Of a stretch of 64,000 nucleotides of DNA, positions 42,320 through 51,211 are shown piece after piece. The stretch covers positions 1 through 64,000 of the forward strand of contig NZ_JACHOP010000013.1 in NCBI RefSeq assembly GCF_014199935.1, written 5' to 3'. Each line of letters opens with the position of its first letter. The stretch's first letter is position 1. Source of the stretch: Methylorubrum rhodinum. Lineage in GTDB: Bacteria; Pseudomonadota; Alphaproteobacteria; Rhizobiales; Beijerinckiaceae. Below the pieces are notes generated by a model. It searched no databases. It was not told the origin of the DNA and saw only the letters and a program-made list of their open reading frames with translations. Position numbers and translations under genes: made by a program.

Positions 42320-42384
42320 GTCTACACCGAACATGCGTGTCGTTGTAGCGCTTTGCAAGGCCCGGATGTTAGTCTACGCCGAAC
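42320..42384. promoter_or_regulatory. Two 13-base direct repeats between patatin operon and XRE gene
   Basis: The sequences gtctacaccgaac (42320-42332) and gtctacgccgaac (42372-42384) differ at one base and start exactly 52 bases apart, about five helical turns. They lie in the 148-base divergent region and are the best candidates for binding sites of the XRE regulator next door. Confidence 0.6.
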
Positions 42385-42423
42385 TTTTTGGTTCGACCGG
42401 TTCGTGAGGGGAGGCAGGCCGCG

Positions 42424-42732
42424 GTGGCGACGTTCGGCGAGAAGATCAAGGAGTTGAGGAAGAAGGCAGGTCTGACGCTCGACCAGCTCGCCGAGATGAC
42501 CGGCTCCAGCAAGTCGTACGTCTGGGAGGTGGAGAACAAGAATCCGCCGAGGCCATCGGCCGAGAAGATCGACCGGATCGCCAAGGCGCTCGGCGTCACC
42601 GCCGATTACCTGATGGACGCCGAGGCCGACTTGGCGACCGCGGAGGACGAGGCGTTCTTCCGGAAGTACAGAGGCCTCGACCCGGACGTGAAGGATCAGA
42701 TCCGCCGGATCACCGAGACCTTCAGAAAATAG
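42424..42732 (+). CDS. XRE-family transcriptional regulator
   Basis: The 102-residue protein starts at a GTG with GGGAGG upstream and reads MATFGEKIKELRKKAGLTLD. An HTH follows (QLAEMTGSSKSYVWEVEN), then an ImmR-like helical tail (DRIAKALGVTADYLMDAEAD). Regulators of this type are often inactivated by a partner ImmA/IrrE protease, and one is encoded 80 bases downstream. It probably represses itself and the divergent patatin operon through the 13-base repeats. Confidence 0.87.
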   Translation: MATFGEKIKELRKKAGLTLDQLAEMTGSSKSYVWEVENKNPPRPSAEKIDRIAKALGVTADYLMDAEADLATAEDEAFFRKYRGLDPDVKDQIRRITETFRK

Positions 42733-42812
42733 TTGTCCCGCAACGCCCGCGGCCGTTGCCCCGAGGTTGCTTGGCTGCGAGCCTGGACCGTCAGTGATTC
42801 AGGTTCCGGTCA

Positions 42813-43706
42813 ATGCCAGACACATCCGAGATGACGCCGATGAGGTGGGCCAACCGGCTCACCCAAATGCTCGACGCTGTGAAGGGGGTCGACCGTTACC
42901 CGGTCGACGTCGAGGAGCTGATCCTCGAATATTCCCGGGTCATCTCGCCGGACGACCCGGTACTTGAGATCGTCAGCCGGCCCCTGAGGGGGTTCGAGGG
43001 CGCGCTGGTGCCGGTGCGTGAGGAACCCTGCGGTTGGCTCGTCGTCAGCAACTCCACCGCATCGCCGGGCCGGCGCCGGTTCACGGTCGCGCACGAGGTT
43101 GCGCACTACCTGCTCCACCGCGACCGCATTCCGCCCCAGGGCATCTACTGCAAGGAGGAAGACGTCAGCCGCCGTGCCGGTAAGGACATCGAAAAGGAGG
43201 CGGACAGCTTCGCCGCTGCGCTCCTTATGCCCCTTCACGACCTGCGACGACAGATCGATCCCAGTGCCAAGCCTACCCTGGCCGATCTCGGCGCGCTGGC
43301 CGAGCGGTACGGCGTGTCGCTGACGGCGGCGACGCTGAGGTGGCTCGAAGTCACCGAGCGCCGGTCGCTTATGGTCGTCTCGACGGAGGGGTATGCTCTC
43401 TGGGCAAGGTCGAGCGAGCCGGCGTTCAAGTCCGGACGTTTCATCAGGACGTCGGGTGCCCCGCATGAGATCCCCGCCGGCGCCGGTGCGTCGCGGCCCG
43501 ATCTGGCGGAAGCCTGTAGGGCTGGCATCAGCCACCCCTCCGGGATTTGGTTCGACGAGGAGGTCGAGGAGTACACGGTGCATGCGACCGCCATCGAGCA
43601 GGCCATCACCATACTGCATCTCGGCGAGGGACGGCCCCGTCGGAGCGTCGTGGAGGAGCGTGAACCTGATGTGGTGGACAGGTTCGAGGCGAACAGCCGG
43701 GCCTGA
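42813..43706 (+). CDS. ImmA/IrrE-type zinc metallopeptidase
   Basis: The 297-residue protein has the gluzincin motif FTVAHEVAHYLLHRD (H94-E95-xx-H98), then KDIEKEADSFAAALLMP, which supplies the third ligand. This is the standard ImmA/IrrE core. Such peptidases cleave or remove a repressor after a stress or phage signal. The residues after about 170 form an extra domain that I do not recognise (LRWLEVTERRSLMVVSTEGY). The pair with the XRE gene beside the patatin/E2-E1-JAB operon suggests control of that operon by proteolysis. Confidence 0.87.
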   Translation: MPDTSEMTPMRWANRLTQMLDAVKGVDRYPVDVEELILEYSRVISPDDPVLEIVSRPLRGFEGALVPVREEPCGWLVVSNSTASPGRRRFTVAHEVAHYLLHRDRIPPQGIYCKEEDVSRRAGKDIEKEADSFAAALLMPLHDLRRQIDPSAKPTLADLGALAERYGVSLTAATLRWLEVTERRSLMVVSTEGYALWARSSEPAFKSGRFIRTSGAPHEIPAGAGASRPDLAEACRAGISHPSGIWFDEEVEEYTVHATAIEQAITILHLGEGRPRRSVVEEREPDVVDRFEANSRA

Positions 43707-43850
43707 GTCAATGATGCACTGCCTCGACCTCACCGGCGGCCGGTTGCCCATCAGTCGACATTCGTATCGCGGCGAGAATCGGTGACCGCTTCTTCACGCC
43801 CCAGGGCCATGATGCCCCGAACGGTTTCGGGGCGGCGGTCATGGTGCGTT

Positions 43851-44321
43851 TCAGTCGCCCGAGGATAGGTCTCCCCGGCCCGAGGCGCAGCGCGGGTCTG
43901 TGAACTGGCTCGTCAGGTCGAGCCTGTCCCCATCACCCGGCGCCTGGTCGATGCCCCCGCCGGTCCGGGGCGAGCCGTCGGAGAAGACCCAGTTGCCCGC
44001 GATGACCGGCATGCGGCCGCGCCCCATCGTGCCCTTTCCGACGATGACCTGCGTCTCCCGGCCGGTGCGCGTCGAGACCACGCTACACGTCACCGTGACG
44101 GACCACGAACCCGGGCGCCCATCCGGCACCGCGTCGACCCGCGTCAGCCGCTCCTGCCCCCGGCCCGCGGGCGCCCTGACCGCATAGAGCCACCGGTCGC
44201 CGGTCCTCGGGAACGCGGACCCGGGGCCATCGTCCGGGAGGTAGGGCGCGGGATTCGCGTTCTGCGCGGCGGCCGGGGCGGCGGCGAGCACCAGGGCGAG
44301 AGCTACAGCACGGCCCAGCAT
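43851..44321 (-). CDS. Secreted hypothetical protein, 156 aa
   Basis: A clear signal peptide (MLGRAVALALVLAAAPAAAQ) is followed by a beta-rich domain (RWLYAVRAPAGRGQ, SWSVTVTCSVVSTRTGRETQ). No family recognised. It overlaps the upstream gene by 19 bases and may be co-transcribed with it and the AAA+ gene. Confidence 0.62.
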   Translation of the reverse strand: MLGRAVALALVLAAAPAAAQNANPAPYLPDDGPGSAFPRTGDRWLYAVRAPAGRGQERLTRVDAVPDGRPGSWSVTVTCSVVSTRTGRETQVIVGKGTMGRGRMPVIAGNWVFSDGSPRTGGGIDQAPGDGDRLDLTSQFTDPRCASGRGDLSSGD

Positions 44322-44641
44322 GATCTATCCTCCAGGAAGTGAACGAGGGAAGCGCGAAGGACGGTGGTGCCGTCGTCCAAGGTGAAGGCGGCCGCCTCGA
44401 ACGGGTCGAACGACACCCGCACGGCAGCGGGGTACCGCGGCGCCTCGATGGGGACGCCCCGGGCGTATGCGCAGACTGCCCTTTGGCCGAGGCGCTGCAC
44501 ACGGGCGACGGCGGCGGGATGGACGATGAAGACCACGTCCATGAGGGCGATGGCGGGGACGTGCCGGGACACACGGCCGCCCTCGCGGACGGACCACGCT
44601 CGCGGCTGCAGGCGCCGGTTGAGGTAGACGTCGACGAGCAT
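44303..44641 (-). CDS. Hypothetical protein, 112 aa
   Basis: The product begins MLVDVYLNRRLQPRAWSVRE and has beta-type segments (IALMDVVFIVHPAAVARVQR, YPAAVRVSFDPFEAAAFTLD). No family recognised. It starts nine bases after the AAA+ gene on the same strand, suggesting a shared transcript. Confidence 0.6.
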   Translation of the reverse strand: MLVDVYLNRRLQPRAWSVREGGRVSRHVPAIALMDVVFIVHPAAVARVQRLGQRAVCAYARGVPIEAPRYPAAVRVSFDPFEAAAFTLDDGTTVLRASLVHFLEDRSCWAVL

Positions 44642-44650
44642 GGCGGCCCC

Positions 44651-46279
44651 TCACATGCGCGTCGCGAGGGCGTCGCGCGCGGCGACGATTAAGTCGACGA
44701 GCTGACGCAGCGTCCGCACGGAACCGTCGCGCCAGTGCGCGGCGAGGACGGCTTCCTCCTCGGGGTCGGGGCCCGGGAGCCACGCGTCGTCGAGGCCGCG
44801 CTCGGCCCGGATATCGGCCATGATCCCCCGCGTCAGGGCCGGGAGCGAGGCCAGCGTGCGAGGCCCCATCTCGAGCACGCGGAACCGCGAGAGCAGCGCC
44901 GCGTCGAGGCCGGAGCGCGAGTTCGCCGTCGCGATGTAGCTGACGCCAGAGAGGTCGACCGGGCATTCCAGATAGGGATCCTGGAATGCCTTTGCGGTCT
45001 CCCGCTCGGTCATGGCCAAAATTCCGTCGGTCAATAGGCCGTTGTCGCGGCGCGTCCCGGCGCGGGAGAGCTCGTCGAGGACGACGAGGACGCTCGCCGC
45101 ATCCGCGCGCCGGATAGCCTGGAGGGGCACGCAGGCCCGGCCCGTGCTCCACTGTCGCGACGTGCCGATGAAGCTCGAATCCGAGACGCCCGCGCAACCG
45201 TAGACGGTGACCGCCAGTCCGAGGACCTCGCCGAGGCGACGGGCGAACCGGGACTTGCCGGTGCCCGGGGGTCCCAAAAGGAGAATCGGAGGGAGCGAGA
45301 CGTACGACCTGGTCGCGAGCGGTCCGAGGATGGCGTCAACGATGGCGACGTCGTCCGGAAACTCGGCGGCAAGCGTTGCCCGCGCCGCGGCGAGGTCCGG
45401 GACGCGGATGAGGCGGAGCCGCCGGCCGGCGACGGGCGCCCACTCCGAGCGCGGCGTCGAGCCGGTGTGAGCGCCCGGCTTGCCCTCGCCCGCCTTGGCG
45501 AGCCCCGGCAAATGTTCCACGCTGGCGAGCACCATCAGCGACGGCCCGGTCTCCACGACCGCCGCGGGTGCCTTGGCCTTGGCGCGGTCCTCGGCGGCCA
45601 TCTCGCGGGCGGCCGAATCCCACGCCGTCTCCGGCTGCGGCGCGCCCCGGGACGCTTGGGCGAGGAGGCGGCCGCCGCGGTCGAGGGCCAAGGCGAGCCG
45701 TCCGAGGCTGCCCTGCCCGGGGCGCCAGTGCAGGGGGTCGACGTCCTCCGTCAGGCCCACGGCGACGCGGACGTAGCGGTGCCCGTCAGCCAGCCCCAGC
45801 AGATCCGGCATGAGGGCGCGAATGAAGGTGCGGGCGGGCTCGTGGCCGACTTCCCATGCGCATAGCGCCAGAACGCCAGCGAGGAGCCGCAGGTGCTGCG
45901 TGACCGCCTCATCCTCGAACGACCCGTCATCAGTGAAGTCGGCGACGATGTTGGCCTCGCGCAGCCACTCGGCGACGGTGTCGAACGCGGCCGCGATCTG
46001 GACGGAAAGGGTCTGCTCGGCCTCGCGCTTCTCGCGGTAGGACACGGACCCGTATTCGTCGAAAGCGAGCTTGAGCGACCTATAGACGCCGACGATGCGC
46101 ACGTCCTCGCGAAAGGCGTTGGCAGTCTGGAGGGACGGAGTCGTCCGGCCGTAGCGTGCCGTCAGCAACAGGGCGGCGGGGGCGTGGGGGAATCCGCCGC
46201 GCTTAGGCGGCAGGGCGGCGCCGGAGAGATAACGCTCGATGGCGCAGGCGAGCGCGCCCGCATCGGGGGTGCTGGTCAT
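44651..46279 (-). CDS. AAA+ ATPase, Lon-like
   Basis: The 542-residue protein has an alpha-helical N-terminal half and a C-terminal AAA+ module. Walker A is LLGPPGTGKSRFARRL (336-343), Walker B is SVLVVLDELSRAG (398-403) and a sensor-like YIATANSRSGLDAALLSRF follows. The segment DSSFIGTSRQWSTGRACVPL is characteristic of AAA modules related to Lon. No protease domain is present, so it probably remodels a substrate rather than degrading it. It heads a three-gene run with two small proteins. The start MTSTPDAG is selected for its position after weak GGGA. Confidence 0.8.
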   Translation of the reverse strand: MTSTPDAGALACAIERYLSGAALPPKRGGFPHAPAALLLTARYGRTTPSLQTANAFREDVRIVGVYRSLKLAFDEYGSVSYREKREAEQTLSVQIAAAFDTVAEWLREANIVADFTDDGSFEDEAVTQHLRLLAGVLALCAWEVGHEPARTFIRALMPDLLGLADGHRYVRVAVGLTEDVDPLHWRPGQGSLGRLALALDRGGRLLAQASRGAPQPETAWDSAAREMAAEDRAKAKAPAAVVETGPSLMVLASVEHLPGLAKAGEGKPGAHTGSTPRSEWAPVAGRRLRLIRVPDLAAARATLAAEFPDDVAIVDAILGPLATRSYVSLPPILLLGPPGTGKSRFARRLGEVLGLAVTVYGCAGVSDSSFIGTSRQWSTGRACVPLQAIRRADAASVLVVLDELSRAGTRRDNGLLTDGILAMTERETAKAFQDPYLECPVDLSGVSYIATANSRSGLDAALLSRFRVLEMGPRTLASLPALTRGIMADIRAERGLDDAWLPGPDPEEEAVLAAHWRDGSVRTLRQLVDLIVAARDALATRM

Positions 46280-46366
46280 GGTCTGGTATCCCGTTGGGTG
46301 TCCAGCGCGCCGATGAAAACCGGAGCGCACGTGCCTCCACCATAGGGCGGAGGCGTTAAGGTTTCG

Positions 46367-46879
46367 TTACGTGACTTTGCTGCTCGGGTGTCGGGGCGCC
46401 TTTCCGCGCTCCGTGCTGACGTAGCGGATCATGTCGACGGCATCGTCGAGGATCTGGGTCGCGAGCCGCTGCATCGACTCCCTCTCGCGGGCCTCCTCTC
46501 TGTCCGCCGATGTCCGCAGGCCGACAAGGCTCAGGAGGATGAAGCCCAGGCTGCGGGGGTGCCGGTGGGCTGCGGCCCGGCCGACGAGGGCGAGGACCCA
46601 CGGGGCCAGTCCGTAGCGGAGGATGCGGTCGTGCGTGACGGTGCGTCGGTTTATCCCCGTCACGCGCGAGAGGTCGCCGTTCCATTCGCCGCCGAATACT
46701 TTGGTGGCATAGTAGTCCATGGCATCGGCCAGGGGCTCCGCGATGGCGGCGTGCGTCGTCGCCTCCGTCCCGATGTAGGGCGTCCTGTCGACGTAGGAGA
46801 GCGGCTGCCCGTCGGCGGTCCCGACGCACAGGGCGCCGGGGACGGGGGACTCGATGCCGGGGATGAGCTCGATGCGCAC
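46367..46879 (-). CDS. Hypothetical protein, 170 aa
   Basis: A GTG start with GAGG six bases upstream gives VRIELIPGIESPVPGALCVG, then YVDRTPYIGTEATTHAAIAE. An HTH-like stretch (VTGINRRTVTHDRILRYGLA) and a hydrophobic helix (LGFILLSLVGLRTS) follow. Function is unknown. The HTH-like part suggests DNA contact but is not decisive. Confidence 0.58.
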   Translation of the reverse strand: MRIELIPGIESPVPGALCVGTADGQPLSYVDRTPYIGTEATTHAAIAEPLADAMDYYATKVFGGEWNGDLSRVTGINRRTVTHDRILRYGLAPWVLALVGRAAAHRHPRSLGFILLSLVGLRTSADREEARERESMQRLATQILDDAVDMIRYVSTERGKAPRHPSSKVT

Positions 46880-46928
46880 GTCAGGTCCTCGTCGGTGGAC
46901 CGGGGCCGTAGGCCCCGGCAGGTTTGCT

Positions 46929-47129
46929 TCAGCGGTCCTTGCCCTCGTAGCGGTCGAGGAACGCTGCGGCATCCGCGAGGCTGTGGCAGGGGATGACTCG
47001 GCCGCCCCAATGGATGGTCCAGGGGGCGACGGTGCCGTCCTCGAACGTCGAGAAGGCCCCGGCGGTGCGCTTGGATAGGTCGGCGCCGTAGCGGGCGAAG
47101 CGGCGCTCAAGGTTCTTGCGGTTCGACAT
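46929..47129 (-). CDS. Small hypothetical protein, 66 aa
   Basis: The start MSNRKNLERRFARYGADLSK follows GGGAG by seven bases. The rest reads APWTIHWGGRVIPCHSLADA. No family recognised. It is part of the leftward group of small island genes. Confidence 0.55.
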   Translation of the reverse strand: MSNRKNLERRFARYGADLSKRTAGAFSTFEDGTVAPWTIHWGGRVIPCHSLADAAAFLDRYEGKDR

Positions 47130-47226
47130 GTTGGTCTCCCGAGTGGCCGGTGCCCCGGGCCGGCGGTGAAGGGGGCATCCCGCAAGGGGAGCGAGCTCGG
47201 GGGCCGGGGCCCGTGGGCCCCGGGTG

Positions 47227-47661
47227 TCAGACTGCCGGGGGCAGCAGGTGGCCGCCCATGCGGGCCAGCCGGGACAGGCAGCGGGGGCACGTCGCCGCGT
47301 CGGGCAGTTCGTTCGACCAGCCAACCGACCGGGCCGCCCCGTAGGTCGCCCCGCAAAGGCCGAGGTTGGCGTCCTCTGGCACGATGTGGACGAGGCTTCC
47401 CTTGCCTCCCTCGGCGCCGTTGGCGAGGCGCCCGAGGAGGCGCTGCGCTTGGCCATGGCGCCCGTCGTCGAGGTCGTAGCGCGGCACCGAAGCGAGGTGA
47501 TCGGCGCGAACGCGGGCGGAATCCTCGGAACGGGTGCGGGCCTTGACGTCGCGCTGGGCCTCCATGGCCGCGAGGTCCTCGACGCGGAGCGGCTCACGTC
47601 CGTCGGTCTTGCGGGCGGCGTTCAAGCCGCCGAGGAAGAAGGCGGTGAGGTTGTTGTGCAT
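47227..47661 (-). CDS. Hypothetical protein with a CxxC pair, 144 aa
   Basis: The product starts MHNNLTAFFLGGLNAARKTD after GGGAGG. A C-terminal ATCPRCLSRLAR with an earlier LCGATYG may form a small zinc site. Function is unknown. It lies 11 bases after the next gene upstream. Confidence 0.58.
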   Translation of the reverse strand: MHNNLTAFFLGGLNAARKTDGREPLRVEDLAAMEAQRDVKARTRSEDSARVRADHLASVPRYDLDDGRHGQAQRLLGRLANGAEGGKGSLVHIVPEDANLGLCGATYGAARSVGWSNELPDAATCPRCLSRLARMGGHLLPPAV

Positions 47662-47672
47662 GGCGCCCTCCC

Positions 47673-48374
47673 TCAAGCCGCGATGTCGGTGTGGTGCCAG
47701 AGGTCCTGGTAGGCCTCCTCGTACCTGTCGGTCGCCTCGTCGTAGTCGGCCTCGGCGCGCTCTTCGTTCGTCCATGCGATGCCGGCGTCGCCTTCCATAT
47801 CGCCGGAGACGATGGCCATGCGCTCCCGGCGGGCCGCGATGAAGTCGGCCCGTGCCTCATCTCGCTCCCGCTCCAGTTCGGCGAGGCGCGCGGTCAGGCG
47901 GGCTTCCTCGGTCTCGGGTGCGGGCTGCTGGACGGTCGGCTCGGGCTCCAGTCCGAGGAATTGCAGCGCATCGGCGAGGAGCTCGGCCGGGTCGTCGTAC
48001 TCGTCGGCGTTCACGAGGACGCTTCCGATGAGGCGCTCGCCGTCGGGGTCCCGGGCGTAGATCTGGAGGTCGTGCAGCGCGTCGGTCTCGCGAGTGCAGA
48101 GCATGACGTGGCGGGCATGCTCGGTGCGGCGCGTCTCGTGCCTCACGGGCGGGAGCGCGGCGATGTAGTCGACTAGGTCGATCTGCACGGGCGTCACCGG
48201 CGCGGCGAGCTTCGCCGGCGCCAGGGCGGCCTTGGCGGTGGCCCAAGCACCGCGCATGGCGGCGCCAATGAAAGAGCGGACGCCCTCTGCGGCTTCGGCT
48301 GCGGCCTTGCGGGCGCGGCCCCATGCGTCGCGGAGTATGGCGGAACGGTCGTAACGGATGGCGGCAGTGGCCAT
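47673..48374 (-). CDS. Hypothetical protein with coiled-coil region, 233 aa
   Basis: The protein begins MATAAIRYDRSAILRDAWGR. Residues about 155-195 are strongly charged and heptad-like (EARLTARLAELERERDEARA), suggesting coiled coil. The central part (QIDLVDYIAALPPVRHETRR) looks globular. No family recognised. It is the first gene of this leftward group and diverges from 48542. Confidence 0.6.
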   Translation of the reverse strand: MATAAIRYDRSAILRDAWGRARKAAAEAAEGVRSFIGAAMRGAWATAKAALAPAKLAAPVTPVQIDLVDYIAALPPVRHETRRTEHARHVMLCTRETDALHDLQIYARDPDGERLIGSVLVNADEYDDPAELLADALQFLGLEPEPTVQQPAPETEEARLTARLAELERERDEARADFIAARRERMAIVSGDMEGDAGIAWTNEERAEADYDEATDRYEEAYQDLWHHTDIAA

Positions 48375-48541
48375 GATCTGGTTCCCTTCGGGCTTCCAGC
48401 AGTTCGGTGAAAACCGACCTCGCATGGCGCAGAAGAGTAGACATCGTTAATGCCCTGTCAAGCTCCCATCCGACGCCCCCGTAGGTTCCTCGCATCGCGA
48501 ATCCGTACGCTGGTCCCAGTGGCGGATTCGCGGGGACGGAC

Positions 48542-49156
48542 ATGGACGCGCATTACCCGGACGACAGGTTCATCAGGGAGGTGCTCGACGAGGACGAGCG
48601 CCAGATCGGGCAGCGGACCAAGCAGGTCTTCTCGCTCTCCCTCGACAAGGCCAAGGGCATCATCGTCGTCGTCAGGAACGACGGCTGGCACGCAGCCTAC
48701 GAATGTCGACCGCTGACGCCTCTCACGCCGGTTCGCGGCATGTGGGCCGATGCAGTGCTCCCGCTGTCGCAGGACGAAATCAACCGCCGCTGGTTTCTTC
48801 AGGCGGCCGGTCGGATCGTCGAAGCGGTCGTGCTTGGGCAGGAGGCTGAGCGGCTGGGCGTTGCTCCCGAGGACATGTGGAAGGTCATCGCGACGCTGGA
48901 TGGCGGCGTTACCGTCCGGCTGCCTGATACCAACGCCGGCTATGGCGCAGCGGGCATGCTGTCGTTCTACAACGGCGACGACGTCGAGCTCAGCATCCTT
49001 GGGCGTTCGTTCGGGAGACAGCCCGACCCGGCGATCTTGAAGATAGTCTGGAACGTCTATCAGCTCGGCCTCTCGAACGGCATGCAGCGGGGAATCGAGG
49101 AGGGCCGCCGCGGCCTGAAGCGCGACCTCGCCGACCTCCTGAGCGAGGCGGCCTGA
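48542..49156 (+). CDS. Hypothetical protein, 204 aa
   Basis: The product starts MDAHYPDDRFIREVLDEDER. It has beta segments (KGIIVVVRNDGWHAAYECRP) and a helical C-terminus (GLSNGMQRGIEEGRRGLKRD). No family recognised. It leads a rightward run of three genes. Confidence 0.62.
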   Translation: MDAHYPDDRFIREVLDEDERQIGQRTKQVFSLSLDKAKGIIVVVRNDGWHAAYECRPLTPLTPVRGMWADAVLPLSQDEINRRWFLQAAGRIVEAVVLGQEAERLGVAPEDMWKVIATLDGGVTVRLPDTNAGYGAAGMLSFYNGDDVELSILGRSFGRQPDPAILKIVWNVYQLGLSNGMQRGIEEGRRGLKRDLADLLSEAA

Positions 49157-49159
49157 GCC

Positions 49160-49354
49160 ATGAAGCAGGCCACCATCGACCAGATCGCCCTCGGGGCGGC
49201 TCGGTGCGCGGAGGAAATCATCGTCGAGGAGCACCCCGGCGGGGCGGCCCAGCGGCAAGCCAAGCTCCAGGCCATGTTCGCCGAGTGGATCGAGCATGCC
49301 GTCAACCGGGAGGTTCGGAACGCCCGGCGCCGGGTCGAACGGTGGCGGGCATGA
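49160..49354 (+). CDS. Small helical hypothetical protein, 64 aa
   Basis: The frame MKQATIDQIALGAARCAEEI ... NARRRVERWRA starts three bases after the upstream stop, and its own stop overlaps the next ATG. It is an amphipathic, basic helix-rich protein of unknown function. Confidence 0.6.
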   Translation: MKQATIDQIALGAARCAEEIIVEEHPGGAAQRQAKLQAMFAEWIEHAVNREVRNARRRVERWRA

Positions 49355-50121
49355 GCGACCTCATTACCAACGAAGACCTGAAGGGTGTGTGCGCAATGGT
49401 GCACGCCATGGAGGGTGCTAAGGTCACGCACCTAATCATGAGTCCGCACGTCTTCGTCCTCGTGTCTGAGATCCAAGCGCGCCATGCGCTCGGAAAGCCT
49501 CTGACGAAACGAGCCTTCCGACGCATAGGCGGCCGCGCAGGCACGGAGCCGGTCGTGACGGTCGTCTCGCACGCCCACGTCGAGCAGCACCGCGCTCCCC
49601 TGGCCCACGCGAATCCCGAGACCGCCCGGGGCGCCGCCCGCGACCGGCACTTCGCGGACCTCGCGCTGGCGGAGGGCGACCCGAGCGCGACCGCGCGCGG
49701 CTGCCGCCGAACCGACCTTCGCCGCGTCGAGATCGAACTCGTGGCCCCGGCGAGCGACAAGATTGCCAGTTTCGTCATCGACGCCGTCCTGGAGGTTCTG
49801 GCGCACGGCGGCAGCATCGGTGACGGCGCCAGCATGCAGTGGGACGTCCCCGCCTACACCACCAGCCTCGACGCCGCCCGCGACTATGGCCGCCGGGTGC
49901 TGCCGGGCTTCTACCTTATCAGCGGTACCTGCGGCACCACCGGGCACGCCTCGGTCGGCCCGGACTACGACGGCCCCGAAGGCGCCCGCCTGCTCCGGGA
50001 GTGGCCCCCGGACGGCGTCGCCCAGGTCGGCTGGCACGAGCAGCTTCCCCAAGCCGACGAGCCCCATCGCGAGCCCCGCCTGCGCCGTCGGGCGCTCGAC
50101 CACCAGAACGAGAGGACCTGA
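49351..50121 (+). CDS. Hypothetical protein, 256 aa
   Basis: The protein begins MSDLITNEDLKGVCAMVHAM with ATGA coupling to the previous gene. The N-terminal part (HLIMSPHVFVLVSEIQARHA) may be a small alpha/beta domain. The C-terminal 60 residues are Arg/Pro/Glu-rich. No family recognised. Confidence 0.6.
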   Translation: MSDLITNEDLKGVCAMVHAMEGAKVTHLIMSPHVFVLVSEIQARHALGKPLTKRAFRRIGGRAGTEPVVTVVSHAHVEQHRAPLAHANPETARGAARDRHFADLALAEGDPSATARGCRRTDLRRVEIELVAPASDKIASFVIDAVLEVLAHGGSIGDGASMQWDVPAYTTSLDAARDYGRRVLPGFYLISGTCGTTGHASVGPDYDGPEGARLLREWPPDGVAQVGWHEQLPQADEPHREPRLRRRALDHQNERT

Positions 50122-50530
50122 CTGATGGACCTTGTCACTTGCGAGACCTGCGGAGCGCAAGGAGCATCCGCACCACCGCCGAACGCAGCATCAGGGCCAC
50201 GCAAGCCCATCGCGAATTTGAGCTGTTTATAGGGGGAACACGCCCCTCACCTTTGCCCAAAATCTCGTTAAGGGATCCTGTGCTGTCCAAGATTTCAAAA
50301 ACCGGCGACCGATAATCACCATCTATTAAGGACATATTTACCTTGACATTGAACACAGTGGAAACGATAGCTCGCAGTGCGACGGGAGCAGCATCTAAAA
50401 TTATCAACAAACCCAGCGGCGGCCAGCCCCCTATAATGTATGGTTTAAGGTTTATCTTGCGCGATGGTGGAGCATGAACATCTAGTTCCGCACGTTCCGG
50501 AACGCTTTACACCTAGGAGCACTTAGGCGA
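50122..50530. other. AT-richer gap before the M41-like peptidase gene
   Basis: About 409 bases, clearly lower in G+C than the neighbours, with no supported gene. A 91-codon frame on the minus strand shows no conserved features. The region probably holds the promoter of the peptidase gene and marks a junction between differently sourced DNA. Confidence 0.4.
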
Positions 50531-51211
50531 ATGGTCCGGACGAAAGGTCGTCGCCGGCTGACCTGCCATCACGAAGCTGGACACGCGTTGACGCGATGGT
50601 ATTTCGGACATAAAACGGATCGCGCTGTAGTCCTCACTGTCGATGAGGTCCGGGCCGGCAAGATTGTAAGGAACCGCAAGGATATAGATATTGTTAGCTG
50701 CGAAGGTATAGTTGAAGGTTACGACATTCACGGCTATCCGTATGGACCTATACATACCGCAGGCTCTGCTGAGGAGCAAAATTATTCCAACTACCTGCGC
50801 GCCATCAACCAAGATGTAGAACTTATAAATTGCTTTGCAGGTTTCATAGCTGAAGCGCACTACCGACATGCATCGGTGAGCGATTGCATGTTAGCAGGTG
50901 GCATACAGGACATGCAACTTGCCCAAGATTTGGTTGACGCCTGGGATTTGTCAGGCGAAGAACAGCGGGAACTCTTACGGCTATCCGAATCAAGAGCCGC
51001 CGCCCTTGTGCGGTCGAAGTCGGGGTCTGTTGCTATCAAGGCTGTAGCCAATGCGCTTATGGAACGCGGGCGTTTGACCGGGAGGCAGATCGCTCGCCTG
51101 TGCCGAAATGCCTACGGCGGCCGAGAGTGCGCTCACGGTGCCTGGAACGCACACTGGCCAGCGACGCCCAAACAGATCCGAGCAGGTTTTATTCCACATC
51201 GTCTTGGGTAG
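50531..51211 (+). CDS. Stand-alone M41-like (FtsH-type) peptidase
   Basis: The 226-residue protein opens almost directly with the zinc site of the M41 family: TCHHEAGHALTRWYFGHK (H14-E15-A-G-H18). The later VELINCFAGFIAEAHYRHA resembles the M41 region that provides the third ligand. It has no AAA+ domain and no membrane segment, unlike FtsH. Stand-alone M41-like domains are known as ATP-independent accessory peptidases. Base composition is lower in G+C than in the neighbourhood. The target is unknown. Confidence 0.72.
   Translation: MVRTKGRRRLTCHHEAGHALTRWYFGHKTDRAVVLTVDEVRAGKIVRNRKDIDIVSCEGIVEGYDIHGYPYGPIHTAGSAEEQNYSNYLRAINQDVELINCFAGFIAEAHYRHASVSDCMLAGGIQDMQLAQDLVDAWDLSGEEQRELLRLSESRAAALVRSKSGSVAIKAVANALMERGRLTGRQIARLCRNAYGGRECAHGAWNAHWPATPKQIRAGFIPHRLG

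Noticed and set aside
50135-50410. A 91-codon minus-strand frame in the AT-richer gap
   Set aside because: No ribosome site, no family features and unlikely codon use; kept as a gap.
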